From CAYRUP01 sp964578975 (GTDB lineage Bacteria; Pseudomonadota; Gammaproteobacteria; DSM-16500), in contig CAZOFA010000026.1 of assembly GCA_964578975.1 (NCBI GenBank), positions 1 through 26,000 on the forward strand: a DNA stretch of 26,000 nt. Direction: 5' to 3'. Within the stretch, counting starts at the first letter, position 1. Every line of letters begins with the position of its first letter. The notes below the pieces were generated by a model. That model searched no databases and was not told where the DNA came from. It saw nothing but the letters and a program-made list of their open reading frames with translations. The position numbers were made by a program, and so were the translations under genes. Shown piece by piece: positions 1-8,128 of this stretch.

Positions 1-110
1 GCCGGCCTTTTTCTTCCCCTCTGGGCTGCCCACCCACCACAACCTTTTTTTTACGCCCTAACTACTCTGGCGTGGGCCGCGGGCCCCCCCAAAGCCCGCA
101 CAAAAATGCG
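1..110. other. Anomalous contig-edge sequence, no gene
   Basis: This stretch is rich in C and T homopolymers and in G/C blocks, including a run of seven C near position 90. It is unlike the AT-rich DNA that follows. I see no coding or RNA signal. The most likely explanation is low-quality or misassembled contig-end sequence, matching the odd composition at the other end of the window. Confidence 0.55.
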
Positions 111-135
111 CTGGGTGAAGGTGTTGTTAGTTGCA

Positions 136-163
136 TTTGCGTAACAATGACCTGTGTTATAAT
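136..163 (+). promoter_or_regulatory. Candidate extended -10 promoter for the host-attachment family gene
   Basis: A consensus -10 hexamer TATAAT lies at 158-163. It is preceded by TG one base upstream (155-156), giving the extended -10 form TGTTATAAT. A weak -35 (TTTGCG, 136-141) sits 16 bp upstream. The ATG at 188 is about 25 bp from the -10, so the leader would be short. Confidence 0.5.
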
Positions 164-187
164 TTTCTTATGAGCAGGAGAATTCAC

Positions 188-631
188 ATGGATGCACATG
201 AAAAAATCTGGGTTATTGTACTCGATTCAAATAGTTGCAAAATTTTAAATTATCTTAAAAAAGATAAAAAATTTGAATCCATCAAACAATTAAATCATCC
301 GGAAAATAAATTACCGGATCGTGAGTTAACCTCTGATAAACCGGGGCATTACAAATCCAGTCATTCGACGCATGGCGCATATGCGCAACCGTCCGATCCT
401 AAAGAAATTAAAATTGATAAATTTGCGCGTGAAGTTGCGAATAATTTAGAAGAAGGGAGAAATCATCAGTCGTATCAGAAATTAATTATCATTGCGGCGC
501 CGCATATGAATGGGCTGTTGCAAAAACATATTAATAAGCATGTGAAAAAATTAATTTATCACAACATAGAAAAAGATTTGATGCATCAAACAGATCAGGA
601 ATTGTTGAGTACGATTATCAATTTGCGTTAG
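188..631 (+). CDS. Host attachment / baeRF-like family protein
   Basis: The 147-residue product matches the family annotated as 'protein required for attachment to host cells', which is related to bacterial archaeo-eukaryotic release-factor-like (baeRF) proteins. Recognisable family blocks are a first strand WVIVLDSNSCKIL, the 'NHPENKLPDREL' block, SDKPGH, 'DPKEIKIDKFAREVANNLEEG', and the strand IIIAAPHMNGLLQ followed by a helix. The ATG at 188 is chosen over upstream in-frame starts (131, 170) because CAGGAG (175-180) lies seven bases before it. The frame ends at an inverted repeat that separates it from the convergent hydrolase gene. The biochemical role of this family is not well established, and the 'attachment' name comes from a plant-associated relative. 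It is a soluble cytoplasmic protein with no signal peptide or membrane segment. Confidence 0.75.
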   Translation: MDAHEKIWVIVLDSNSCKILNYLKKDKKFESIKQLNHPENKLPDRELTSDKPGHYKSSHSTHGAYAQPSDPKEIKIDKFAREVANNLEEGRNHQSYQKLIIIAAPHMNGLLQKHINKHVKKLIYHNIEKDLMHQTDQELLSTIINLR

Positions 632-750
632 CCCCCTCACCCGTCGCAAAAAACGCACCGACCTCTCCCACAAGGGGAGAGGTGAAAAACAGTATGATCA
701 CCTCTCCCCTTGTGGGAGAGGTCGATGCGCGCAGCGCAGCGGGTGAGGGG
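632..750. repeat. Large imperfect inverted repeat between convergent genes
   Basis: The outer arms CCCCTCACCCG and GGGTGAGGGG (about 633-643 and 741-750) enclose inner arms at 660-684 and 698-723. The inner arms are near-perfect reverse complements around ACCTCTCCCACAAGGGGAG, with a 13-base loop. Each inner arm can also fold on itself. This is the architecture of dispersed intergenic palindromic repeats. It probably acts as a bidirectional transcription barrier between the genes ending at 631 and 758, though there is no T-run of intrinsic-terminator type. Confidence 0.75.
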
Positions 751-757
751 TAATATA

Positions 758-1405
758 CTAAAGATATTTCAAAAACCACTGCTTCGCTAACTCAGCCGCA
801 ACATCCAACGTCCCAGCCTCTTCAAATAAATGCGTCGCACCACGCACAATTTCTAATTTCTTAACACAGCGCATTTTTTCCATCGCGGATTGATTCATTT
901 CAATCACCGCTTCATCGCGTTCACCCACAATCAACAAAGTCGGCGCTTTCACATGCAGAAGCGCTGCATCTGCTAAATCAGGCCGTCCACCCCGCGACAC
1001 AATCGCTTTAATCCGATCTTGTCTTTTTGCAGCCGCTTGCAGAGCCGCACCTGCTCCCGTGCTTGCGCCAAAATATCCAACCGTTAAATTCACCAAATTC
1101 GGTTGTTGCAAAACCCAATCCGTCACACCCACTAAACGCGATGCCAAGAGTTCGATATCAAAACGATATTCACGCGTGCGCTCATCAATCTCTTCTTCCG
1201 GCGCTACCAATAAATCAAACAACAATGTCGCGATATTTGCTTGATTTAAAATTTTTGCCACCTGCTGATTGCGCACGCTCAACCGACTACTACCACTCCC
1301 ATGTGCAAACAACACAATGCTCTGCGCTTTTTGCGGAAAAACTAAAATTCCATCCAGTTGAATGTCATGAATTGGAATTTTTATCTCTGCAGTATTAAGG
1401 TTCAT
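758..1405 (-). CDS. Dienelactone hydrolase-like alpha/beta hydrolase
   Basis: This is a 215-residue single-domain alpha/beta hydrolase. The HGSGSS segment (35-40) fits the oxyanion region after strand 3. GASTG (113-117) is the nucleophile elbow, with Ser115. Asp164 in GERDEAV and His192 in GATHLFEE complete a Ser-Asp-His triad at the expected spacing. The length and the ending ATHLFEE resemble the small dienelactone-hydrolase-family proteins often described as phosphoribosyltransferase-linked hydrolases. No transferase gene is adjacent here. The substrate cannot be predicted. GAGGT seven bases before the ATG supports the start. The gene is 21 bp downstream of the PP2C-like gene on the same strand, so the two may share a transcript. 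Confidence 0.8.
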   Translation of the reverse strand: MNLNTAEIKIPIHDIQLDGILVFPQKAQSIVLFAHGSGSSRLSVRNQQVAKILNQANIATLLFDLLVAPEEEIDERTREYRFDIELLASRLVGVTDWVLQQPNLVNLTVGYFGASTGAGAALQAAAKRQDRIKAIVSRGGRPDLADAALLHVKAPTLLIVGERDEAVIEMNQSAMEKMRCVKKLEIVRGATHLFEEAGTLDVAAELAKQWFLKYL

Positions 1406-1426
1406 CCATTTACCTCGCGTGATTTT

Positions 1427-3757
1427 TTATGACACCGAACACTTGCAGCAAGTGTCGGTCGCTTCTTCGGATTTTTTCGGAGAGTCCGGTGGTGTGCTAC
1501 TACGCGAAAAAGTTGATGCATATGAATTTGCAACTGAAACTGGACTGCTCGGTTCTGTTATTCTGCAGAGCTTATTTAAAAGCGCAGCAGACGGATTCGC
1601 TAATAGTGTTTTACATTTTTGTTCATCCGAATTAAAAAGCTGTAATATAGCGTGGTAATTTACGGATATAAATTTACGTTGCTCTAACGAATAACCAAAA
1701 TATGTTTTTTTATCAAGACTGTTGTTTTCAATTAACTGATTGGCATGATAATAATTTATCTCACTCATCGTTAAAAAATCTTTTGGCACAGTTAAAAAAT
1801 CCTGCCAAGTAAAGTGCTCAAAACTGAGGATTTCAGTGAGCTCTGTTAAATTTTCATTGAGGTAATCAATCTTTTTAGGTTCAAGCGTTAAAAAATCAGG
1901 AAAAGACATTTTAAGTGCATTAAGGAAGGGAATAGTGTTTGCATGTGCTTGGTTTAATTCTTCTAGCATAGGCAAATTTAGGGAATTAATAACGTTATAA
2001 TCTAACCCTAAGCATTTTGCCGCAAAAAACGGTTGAGCTAGCCGAATTTTTTTATAAATTTCTTCGCGTTGCTCATTTGGTTGATTAAACCACTTTAGCA
2101 AAAATTCCGCTGCTGTGTTTATTTCTGGCAACTGGGCTATTACATCTTCAATAATCCAGCGAATTTCCAACGCATGGTCATATAATTCTTTACGCTGATC
2201 TCCAGTCGCGTCAACAAGAATAGTTTGCAACAGCGCTGGTTCCACACGATTAATCAAATGAATACTTAATGGATGGTGCAGTAATTCATGATTGACGGGA
2301 TGTGGGTTAAACACAACACCTAATATTGCTTCCCATGTCCAGTTTGCTTTGCGCATGTAATAGATAACATATTCATGCTGAAATAGTTGTTGCAGATCTG
2401 CGTCACTGCATTTTAATAACGTAGGCAGAGGTATCTTCGCATCGAACACCATGCGCTGAAAGCTGTCTGAATAGCGAATAATTTTTTCCAGCGCTTCATC
2501 AGCCAATTCGTTTATGCTCTCTGTGAGATTTGGATTATTAAGAAAAGGTAAAAGTCTTTCTTTATTTGCGATATGCGATAAATCTTTATTGGGTAAGTAT
2601 TCTTTTAAAACGCGTTCCAATTGTTGTCTTGCTTCAGTTTTAATCGGAGATGATTTTTCTTCGACAGGTTCATGAGTGTCCAAACACATTGGTTGAACAA
2701 CTTCATCTTTCACCGCTTGCCATTGCTGCAAAAATTTTTGTTCTATTTCTTTGTTCGCATAATCATAACATTCCTGATGTCTCGCGACCGAAAATTCTTC
2801 CAGGTTATATTGTTTTTCATCCATCGCGCAGAGTCGTCGAATGTGTAATCCTATCCAGCGCGCCGCAAATGTTGAGACAACTTCACCATTTGGACCATGC
2901 CCATCAAAAATTGCGGCAGAAAGAATTTTTTGTCTGAGCGTATGAACGATTGCGCTCAAATTATCTCGCGATTGAGGACGCTTGGCGCTATTCACTAATG
3001 TTGCAGCCAAGTCACCTTCAGACAAATTACCTTGAGGATTATGTTTTTTTAATATTTCGAGAATATGCTTTTCTTGTGCCAGCTTCTCGTTGTAATTTTT
3101 ATTACCATCTTCATTTTTTACCATCTCTGTGAGACCGTCGCTCGCGACGATCAACTGGACTTTCCCGACCAATTTAGGATCTATGCCCTTTACTTTGCAT
3201 ATTTGTTCGATAGTCCAATAATTGATGGTTGCATCCGCATTAACACCGGCAGAGCGTAAGTGTTTATTGCCCAATGCATGCGTAACCAGGAGCAATCCAT
3301 CCACTCGGCCATTTTCAAATTCGCCACCCGCTTCTAAAATACGTTTTTCTTCGCGTTCATTCTGGGCATTGTGAAGATCATGTAGACGAAAAACAGCAAT
3401 AGGCTTCCCTTGCAGATCGTAGAGCGCTACAAATGCGGTACTATCACCAACCGTTGCCGTGCTAAAGGTGCGGGTGCGACCATTAAAAAATGTAATAGAA
3501 GCAGTACTTCCTGCGTCATTTTCCAGATCATTTACACAATGAACGGCGGTCCAAATACGATGTCCGCCGCCGATTGTTGTTAAGTGAGCGCAAATGTCTT
3601 CGTTGTATGTTTCAGATGACCCCGTGTCTTGTTGCACCGCCTCAGGAGTATGCTTATTTTTGCATTCAGCCGCACCGTAATCGGGCATGTGAAAAGTTGT
3701 ATCGACCGAGTCACCATTAACATCTAGGATGGGGGTTAAAATATGATTGGTTAGCAT
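1427..3757 (-). CDS. Rearranged PP2C-like phosphatase with helical C-terminal region and CaaX-type tail; candidate effector
   Basis: The product has 776 residues if translation starts at the ATG at 3757, which has GAGGA eight bases upstream; a TTG start at 3781 without a good site would add eight. PP2C (PPM) Ser/Thr phosphatase motifs are visible: NED (52-54), GSTAS (83-87), GDS (104-106), an HDLHN...ERE..RI..AGGE block (126-146), ASDG (205-208) and RDN (264-266). The DGHG motif and its following helices, normally between NED and GSTA, come instead after the DN motif at 285-288. All the usual metal-binding Asp residues therefore exist, but in changed order. Residues from about 370 to 735 are helical with loose repeats. 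The tail is Ser/Pro-rich and ends CCKCSVS, a CaaX box with neighbouring cysteines. No signal peptide or transmembrane segment is visible. A secreted effector is inferred. The PP2C call is good; activity is unknown. Confidence 0.75.
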   Translation of the reverse strand: MLTNHILTPILDVNGDSVDTTFHMPDYGAAECKNKHTPEAVQQDTGSSETYNEDICAHLTTIGGGHRIWTAVHCVNDLENDAGSTASITFFNGRTRTFSTATVGDSTAFVALYDLQGKPIAVFRLHDLHNAQNEREEKRILEAGGEFENGRVDGLLLVTHALGNKHLRSAGVNADATINYWTIEQICKVKGIDPKLVGKVQLIVASDGLTEMVKNEDGNKNYNEKLAQEKHILEILKKHNPQGNLSEGDLAATLVNSAKRPQSRDNLSAIVHTLRQKILSAAIFDGHGPNGEVVSTFAARWIGLHIRRLCAMDEKQYNLEEFSVARHQECYDYANKEIEQKFLQQWQAVKDEVVQPMCLDTHEPVEEKSSPIKTEARQQLERVLKEYLPNKDLSHIANKERLLPFLNNPNLTESINELADEALEKIIRYSDSFQRMVFDAKIPLPTLLKCSDADLQQLFQHEYVIYYMRKANWTWEAILGVVFNPHPVNHELLHHPLSIHLINRVEPALLQTILVDATGDQRKELYDHALEIRWIIEDVIAQLPEINTAAEFLLKWFNQPNEQREEIYKKIRLAQPFFAAKCLGLDYNVINSLNLPMLEELNQAHANTIPFLNALKMSFPDFLTLEPKKIDYLNENLTELTEILSFEHFTWQDFLTVPKDFLTMSEINYYHANQLIENNSLDKKTYFGYSLEQRKFISVNYHAILQLFNSDEQKCKTLLANPSAALLNKLCRITEPSSPVSVANSYASTFSRSSTPPDSPKKSEEATDTCCKCSVS

Positions 3758-3807
3758 GCAAACGATCCTCGATTTTTTCAAGTAAGTAAAAATTTATAAT
3801 GTGTCCA

Positions 3808-3813
3808 AGTATA
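3808..3813 (-). promoter_or_regulatory. Candidate -10 element upstream of the PP2C-like gene
   Basis: On the minus strand TATACT (3808-3813) lies about 50 bp upstream of the preferred ATG. The region is very AT-rich and no clear -35 is present (TTTAAT at 17 bp is weak), so this is only a candidate. Confidence 0.25.
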
Positions 3814-3860
3814 AACCATTATTAACGAAAATTAAAATGAAGATCTTTTCGAATAGTTAT

Positions 3861-3891
3861 GTCATGCCAGCTAGAAGCATGCTGGCATGAC
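3861..3891. terminator. Hairpin between the HAD/SH2-like and PP2C-like genes
   Basis: GTCATGCCAGC (3861-3871) and GCTGGCATGAC (3881-3891) are perfect 11-bp inverted arms around a 9-base loop. The hairpin sits 15 bp past the stop of the HAD/SH2-like gene. No T-run follows on either strand, so it may be a dispersed palindromic repeat or an attenuating or 3'-stabilising structure rather than a classic intrinsic terminator. Confidence 0.6.
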
Positions 3892-3905
3892 ACACATTCG
3901 TGTAT

Positions 3906-4868
3906 TTAAGAAGGTTGTCCAGGTGCGAGAGTGTGTTGTGATTGTTTTTGCATGTGTTGCAAAGTGGTTGTTAACATACTAGTAAAATAAGTATCTAAAG
4001 TTGTTTCGATCGGTTCCCATTTATCATTTAACAAAATTATAAATCGAGGTGTTTTCTCACCGGTGGCTTGTAACCAATATTGAGATCTTTGGTCTCCGAC
4101 ACGACACGAAGCGACCAGATATTGCTGACTTCGTGAGGCGGAGGGCCGTAGTGCGAAAGCCATCTCATGCTTGTCTAGATGTTTTTGTACTTGATCACCC
4201 GTATTCAATAAATATTTTTTTTCACAAGCGAGCAATTCATCGATTGCATGCACAGAAGAGTTTGTGTGAGAAGTTTCTGATTTTTCATCTGGAGTTTTTT
4301 TAACAGATTGTAATTGTTGATTAACATCTTTCGTCACGGTATCAAAGTTAATTTCCCCGGCTTTTCCTGTAAAAGGTAAGATGATAGCACTTGAATTTGC
4401 TAATGCATTCGTCATGCGTGTGAAGTCAGAACCATTATCGTCACCTACCACAATCACATCAGCGGGTGGATGCGTATTTTCATGTTCTGCAACGATGTAT
4501 CCTTTGTTCTTACCTTGCATGGATTTTACGTCATAAATCGTAATTTTTTGGATTATTTCATCTGCCAATCCCGCAGCCACCAGTGACGCCAAAATATATT
4601 CTTTACGATTTTTGGAGACGATGACAATATCAGCATCAGAGAATTTTTTGAGAAATTCAATAAAATCGGGTTTTACTTGCATGAGCTTATCGAATTTTTT
4701 TATTCTTTCTACCATCTGATTAAAATCGATAAAATCTGCGGCATCATAGTCTACCTCTGAATCCGTCTGTTTTTGTAATCGTTGATAGTCAATACTACAA
4801 ACAACCGGGCCTCCAGCGAGTGAAGTCGCTGTACCATCAAAATCTAAATAGCATCTTAATTTTTTCAT
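3906..4868 (-). CDS. HAD-superfamily protein with C-terminal SH2-like domain; candidate effector
   Basis: In this 320-residue product, residues 1-165 carry the four HAD motifs: DFDGT (9-13, nucleophile Asp9 and acid/base Asp11), VIVSKNR (Ser85), Lys120/Lys122, and VVGDDNGSD (140-148). It is probably a phosphatase or other phosphohydrolase of unknown substrate. After a Ser/Thr-rich linker (about 185-206), residues 207-298 resemble an SH2 domain. FALRPS (238-243) matches the FLVRxS strand with the invariant phosphotyrosine-binding Arg as Arg241, a Tyr follows at Arg+9 as in Src-type domains, and SQYWLQ, RFIILL and the helix IETTLDTYF fall where SH2 strands and the last helix should. The usual His of strand D is Gln263. 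GAGGAA precedes the ATG. The gene lies 27 bp behind glmS. The HAD call is firm; the SH2 call is by-eye inference. Confidence 0.75.
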   Translation of the reverse strand: MKKLRCYLDFDGTATSLAGGPVVCSIDYQRLQKQTDSEVDYDAADFIDFNQMVERIKKFDKLMQVKPDFIEFLKKFSDADIVIVSKNRKEYILASLVAAGLADEIIQKITIYDVKSMQGKNKGYIVAEHENTHPPADVIVVGDDNGSDFTRMTNALANSSAIILPFTGKAGEINFDTVTKDVNQQLQSVKKTPDEKSETSHTNSSVHAIDELLACEKKYLLNTGDQVQKHLDKHEMAFALRPSASRSQQYLVASCRVGDQRSQYWLQATGEKTPRFIILLNDKWEPIETTLDTYFTSMLTTTLQHMQKQSQHTLAPGQPS

Positions 4869-4895
4869 TTTATTCCTCGTCGTTATTTTTTTTCA

Positions 4896-6731
4896 TTATT
4901 CCACTGTCACTGACTTTGCCAAATTGCGCGGCTGATCAACATCCGTGCCTTTCAATACCGCCACATGATACGCGAGTAACTGCATCGGAATCGTATACAC
5001 AATCGGTGCCAATATCGGATCAACCGCAGGCATCTCAATCATGTGAATGGTTTTATCTGATTTATCCAACTCAATTTTACTATCGGTAAACACAAACAAT
5101 TCCCCACCACGCGCGCGCACTTCATGCAAATTTGATTTAATTTTTTCGAGCAATTCATTATTGGAAACCACAGCGATTACTGGCATATTTCGATCGACTA
5201 ACGCAAGCGGTCCATGTTTAAGTTCGCCGGCGGGGTAACCTTCCGCGTGAATATAGGAAATTTCTTTTAGTTTAAGCGCACCCTCCAGTGCAATCGGGTA
5301 AAGCATGCCGCGACCTAAAAATAACGCGTGATTTTTTTCAATAAATTGGCGTGCTAGCAATGCTATTGGCTCATTAATTTGTAATGCTTTTGTCACGACA
5401 TCTGATAAATGATGTAATTCACTCACTAATTTATTTTCGGTAGTCACTTTCAATTGATGTTCGCGCCCGACCGCAATCGTCAACAATAAAAGCGCAGTCA
5501 ATTGCGTGGTAAATGCTTTTGTCGATGCCACACCAATCTCAACACCCGCGCGTGTCATAAAATGAAAATCAGATTCACGTACCAATGAACTTTCCGGTAC
5601 ATTACAAATCGCCAACGTGCTTAAAAAGCCTGATTTTTTTGCTAAACGTAATGCAGCAAGTGTGTCAGCAGTTTCACCGGATTGTGAGATTGAAACAAAT
5701 AAACTATTTTGTGGAACAACGGCTTTGCGATAACGATATTCGCTACCAATTTCAACCGAACAGGGAATGCCGCTCAACGCTTCTAACCAATAACGCGCAA
5801 CCATGGCCGCATGATAACTGGTGCCACACGCCACCAGTTGAATGTGTTGCACGCGTTTAAATAATTCTTTCGTATGCATGCCAAATGCGGTATCCAGCAC
5901 GGTGTTTTTTGTAATACGTCCTTCCAGATTGGCGTTAATGGCGCTCGGTTGTTCGAAAATTTCTTTCATCATGTAATGACGATAGTCACCGCGTTGCACC
6001 GAATCAAATTCAAATTCTAAATTATGTAATTTGCGCTCAACAGATTTCATATTTTCTGCATATATATCAATATTATTTTGCGTGACATCCGCCATGTCAC
6101 CTTCATCCAAATAAATAATTTGTTTTGTCAGTGATGATAAAGCTAAGGCATCGGACGCAAAAAAATTCTCACCGATCCCTTGTCCGATGACAAGTGGACA
6201 ACCATGACGTACGGCGATTAAATGTCCGGGATGTTTTGAGGAAATAATCCCGAGAGCATAAGCACCTTCTAATTCAGCGACCGTTTTTTGAATCGCTTTT
6301 AAAAAATCATTAGTCTTTTGAAAATGAAAATGCAACAAATGCACGACGGTTTCAGTGTCGGTTTCAGAGCTAAATTGATAATCGAGTTTCAATAATTTTT
6401 TCCGCAATACGTCATGATTTTCAATGATGCCATTGTGCACTAACGCAAATTGATTATGCGACAAAAGTGGATGTGCATTTTGTTCTGACGGCGCGCCATG
6501 AGTTGCCCAACGCGTATGTGCAATACCCGTTGTGCCATGCACATGAGATTTTTCCAGTAACGCATTGAGTTCGCGAACTTTTCCTTGTGTGCGTAAACGT
6601 TGCAACTGTTTTTTGTCATCGAGCACGGCAAGGCCTGCTGAATCGTAGCCGCGATATTCTAAACTTTGTAATCCTTTAATTAAAATTTTCTCGATGTTGC
6701 GTTCTGAAACTGCACCGACGATGCCGCACAT
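4896..6731 (-). CDS. glmS: Glutamine--fructose-6-phosphate aminotransferase (isomerizing)
   Basis: GlmS makes glucosamine-6-phosphate from fructose-6-phosphate and glutamine, the entry step to UDP-GlcNAc for peptidoglycan and lipopolysaccharide. The product has 611 residues, close to the E. coli length. The start is the ATG at 6731, so that Cys2 of MCGIVG becomes the N-terminal glutaminase nucleophile; AAGGAA precedes it. An upstream in-frame start would bury this cysteine and is rejected. The glutaminase domain contains YRGYDSAG, HTRWATHG (72-79) and HNGIIEN. Two SIS domains follow, with ACGTSYHA, SQSGETADT and STKAFTTQ. The protein ends with the conserved VDQPRNLAKSVTVE tail. It is two bases downstream of glmU, so the two are almost certainly co-transcribed. 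I see nothing abnormal in it. Confidence 0.97.
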   Translation of the reverse strand: MCGIVGAVSERNIEKILIKGLQSLEYRGYDSAGLAVLDDKKQLQRLRTQGKVRELNALLEKSHVHGTTGIAHTRWATHGAPSEQNAHPLLSHNQFALVHNGIIENHDVLRKKLLKLDYQFSSETDTETVVHLLHFHFQKTNDFLKAIQKTVAELEGAYALGIISSKHPGHLIAVRHGCPLVIGQGIGENFFASDALALSSLTKQIIYLDEGDMADVTQNNIDIYAENMKSVERKLHNLEFEFDSVQRGDYRHYMMKEIFEQPSAINANLEGRITKNTVLDTAFGMHTKELFKRVQHIQLVACGTSYHAAMVARYWLEALSGIPCSVEIGSEYRYRKAVVPQNSLFVSISQSGETADTLAALRLAKKSGFLSTLAICNVPESSLVRESDFHFMTRAGVEIGVASTKAFTTQLTALLLLTIAVGREHQLKVTTENKLVSELHHLSDVVTKALQINEPIALLARQFIEKNHALFLGRGMLYPIALEGALKLKEISYIHAEGYPAGELKHGPLALVDRNMPVIAVVSNNELLEKIKSNLHEVRARGGELFVFTDSKIELDKSDKTIHMIEMPAVDPILAPIVYTIPMQLLAYHVAVLKGTDVDQPRNLAKSVTVE

Positions 6732-6733
6732 AA

Positions 6734-8110
6734 TTAAGATTCCTTTTCTTTTTTCTGGGGTCTTTGCCAATGTTCAATGGTATGTTGCTCAACACGCGCG
6801 AGCGTGAGGTGATGTGCAGGCGCATCACGTGTAATCGTTGATCCTGCACCAATCGTTGCGCGTTCACCGATGGTGACGGGTGCTACCAATTCGGTGTTTG
6901 AACCAATAAATGCATGATCACCAATCGTGGTTTTATGTTTATTCACACCATCATAATTGCAAGTAATGGTGCCGGCACCAATGTTAACGTGTTTGCCAAT
7001 GTCACTGTCACCAATATAACTCAAATGATTTATTTTCGATTCCACACCGACATAACTATTTTTAATTTCCACAAAATTACCGACATGTGATTTTTCCGAT
7101 AAAATGGTGCCGGGGCGAAGGCGAGCAAAAGGTCCGATGACACAACCATTGGAAATTTCTGCGCCATCAATGATGGAATGTGCTTTGATTTCCACGTCAT
7201 CGCCTATCAGCACATTGCGTAATATTGTATTCGCTCCAATTGTGCAACGATGACCAATTTTGATTTGACCTTCTAAAATGACATTGATATCAATGTCGAC
7301 ATCACGTCCGATGGTCACATCCCCGCGCACATCAAAACGATGTGGATCGCGCAAGGTGACACCTTGTAACATGAATTTTTCAGCCACTTGTTCTTGATAA
7401 AAACGTTCCAAACACGCCAATTGCAAGCGATCATTCACGCCTAAAATTTCTTCGTAATACTGTGGCTCAATACTGTGAATAGAAATTTTATCTTTTACGG
7501 CGAGTGAAATAATATCGGTTAAATAAAATTCTTTTTGCGCATTGTGGTTGGATAATTTAGGTAACCATTTGTGTAAGTAACTCACGGGAATCAAATAAAT
7601 GCCTGAGTTAATTTCTTGAATCTTGCGTTGTTTTTCAGTCGTCTCTTTTTCTTCAACGATCGCAGTAATTTTATTTTGTTTGTTACGAATAATGCGCCCA
7701 AATCCGGTTGGATCAGGCAATTCTGCTGTCACGATGCCGAGCGCGTATTCGGGTGTATCAATAATAAATCTTTTCAATGTCTCGACGCGAATCAGAGGAA
7801 CATCACCATACAGCACCAACACGCGTCCAGTTTGCGGAAGCTGTGGTAAAACTTGTTGGAGCGCATGACCCGTGCCCAGTTGTTCTGTTTGCTCAATCCA
7901 CGTCACTGGTAAATCGGCAAGCGTGCGTCGCACACGCACACCTTCATGACCGAATACCACAAATGGTTTAATTTTCGGGTCTAATTTTGTCGCGGTGTGG
8001 ACGACATGTTCCAGCAACGGTTTTCCGGCCAACGTATGCAATACTTTGGGAAGTTCGGAATGCATCCGTTTACCTTGCCCAGCCGCTAAAATCACAATAC
8101 TTAATGTCAT
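6734..8110 (-). CDS. glmU: Bifunctional GlcNAc-1-phosphate uridylyltransferase / glucosamine-1-phosphate acetyltransferase
   Basis: GlmU acetylates glucosamine-1-phosphate and couples the product to UTP, giving UDP-GlcNAc. The product has 458 residues (E. coli 456). The N-terminal pyrophosphorylase domain has LAAGQGKRMHSELPKVLH near residues 7-24, YGDVPLI with the metal-binding Asp, GFGRII and EINSGIYL. The C-terminal half is a left-handed beta helix of hexapeptide repeats (VTIGRD, IKIGHR, VEIKAHS and others). It contains GNFVEIKNS, the acetyl-CoA-site block NIGAGTITCNYDG, and FIGSNTELVAPV. It sits in a minus-strand run: HD phosphohydrolase 18 bp upstream, glmS 2 bp downstream. In E. coli glmUS also lies near the atp operon but downstream of atpC. 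Here it is upstream and divergent. Confidence 0.97.
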   Translation of the reverse strand: MTLSIVILAAGQGKRMHSELPKVLHTLAGKPLLEHVVHTATKLDPKIKPFVVFGHEGVRVRRTLADLPVTWIEQTEQLGTGHALQQVLPQLPQTGRVLVLYGDVPLIRVETLKRFIIDTPEYALGIVTAELPDPTGFGRIIRNKQNKITAIVEEKETTEKQRKIQEINSGIYLIPVSYLHKWLPKLSNHNAQKEFYLTDIISLAVKDKISIHSIEPQYYEEILGVNDRLQLACLERFYQEQVAEKFMLQGVTLRDPHRFDVRGDVTIGRDVDIDINVILEGQIKIGHRCTIGANTILRNVLIGDDVEIKAHSIIDGAEISNGCVIGPFARLRPGTILSEKSHVGNFVEIKNSYVGVESKINHLSYIGDSDIGKHVNIGAGTITCNYDGVNKHKTTIGDHAFIGSNTELVAPVTIGERATIGAGSTITRDAPAHHLTLARVEQHTIEHWQRPQKKEKES

Positions 8111-8128
8111 AAAAATCTACTCATTACT

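Noticed and set aside
1027..1398. Open frame of 123 codons opposite the alpha/beta hydrolase
   Set aside because: It is antisense to a clear gene with a complete catalytic triad, and the translation resembles no protein family.
3758..3781. Upstream TTG start for the PP2C-like gene (eight extra residues)
   Set aside because: The ATG at 3757 has GAGGA at good spacing, whereas the TTG has no ribosome-binding site.
6732..6770. Longer N-terminus for glmS
   Set aside because: It would place residues before the catalytic N-terminal cysteine and overlap the glmU end; the ATG at 6731 gives MCGIVG.
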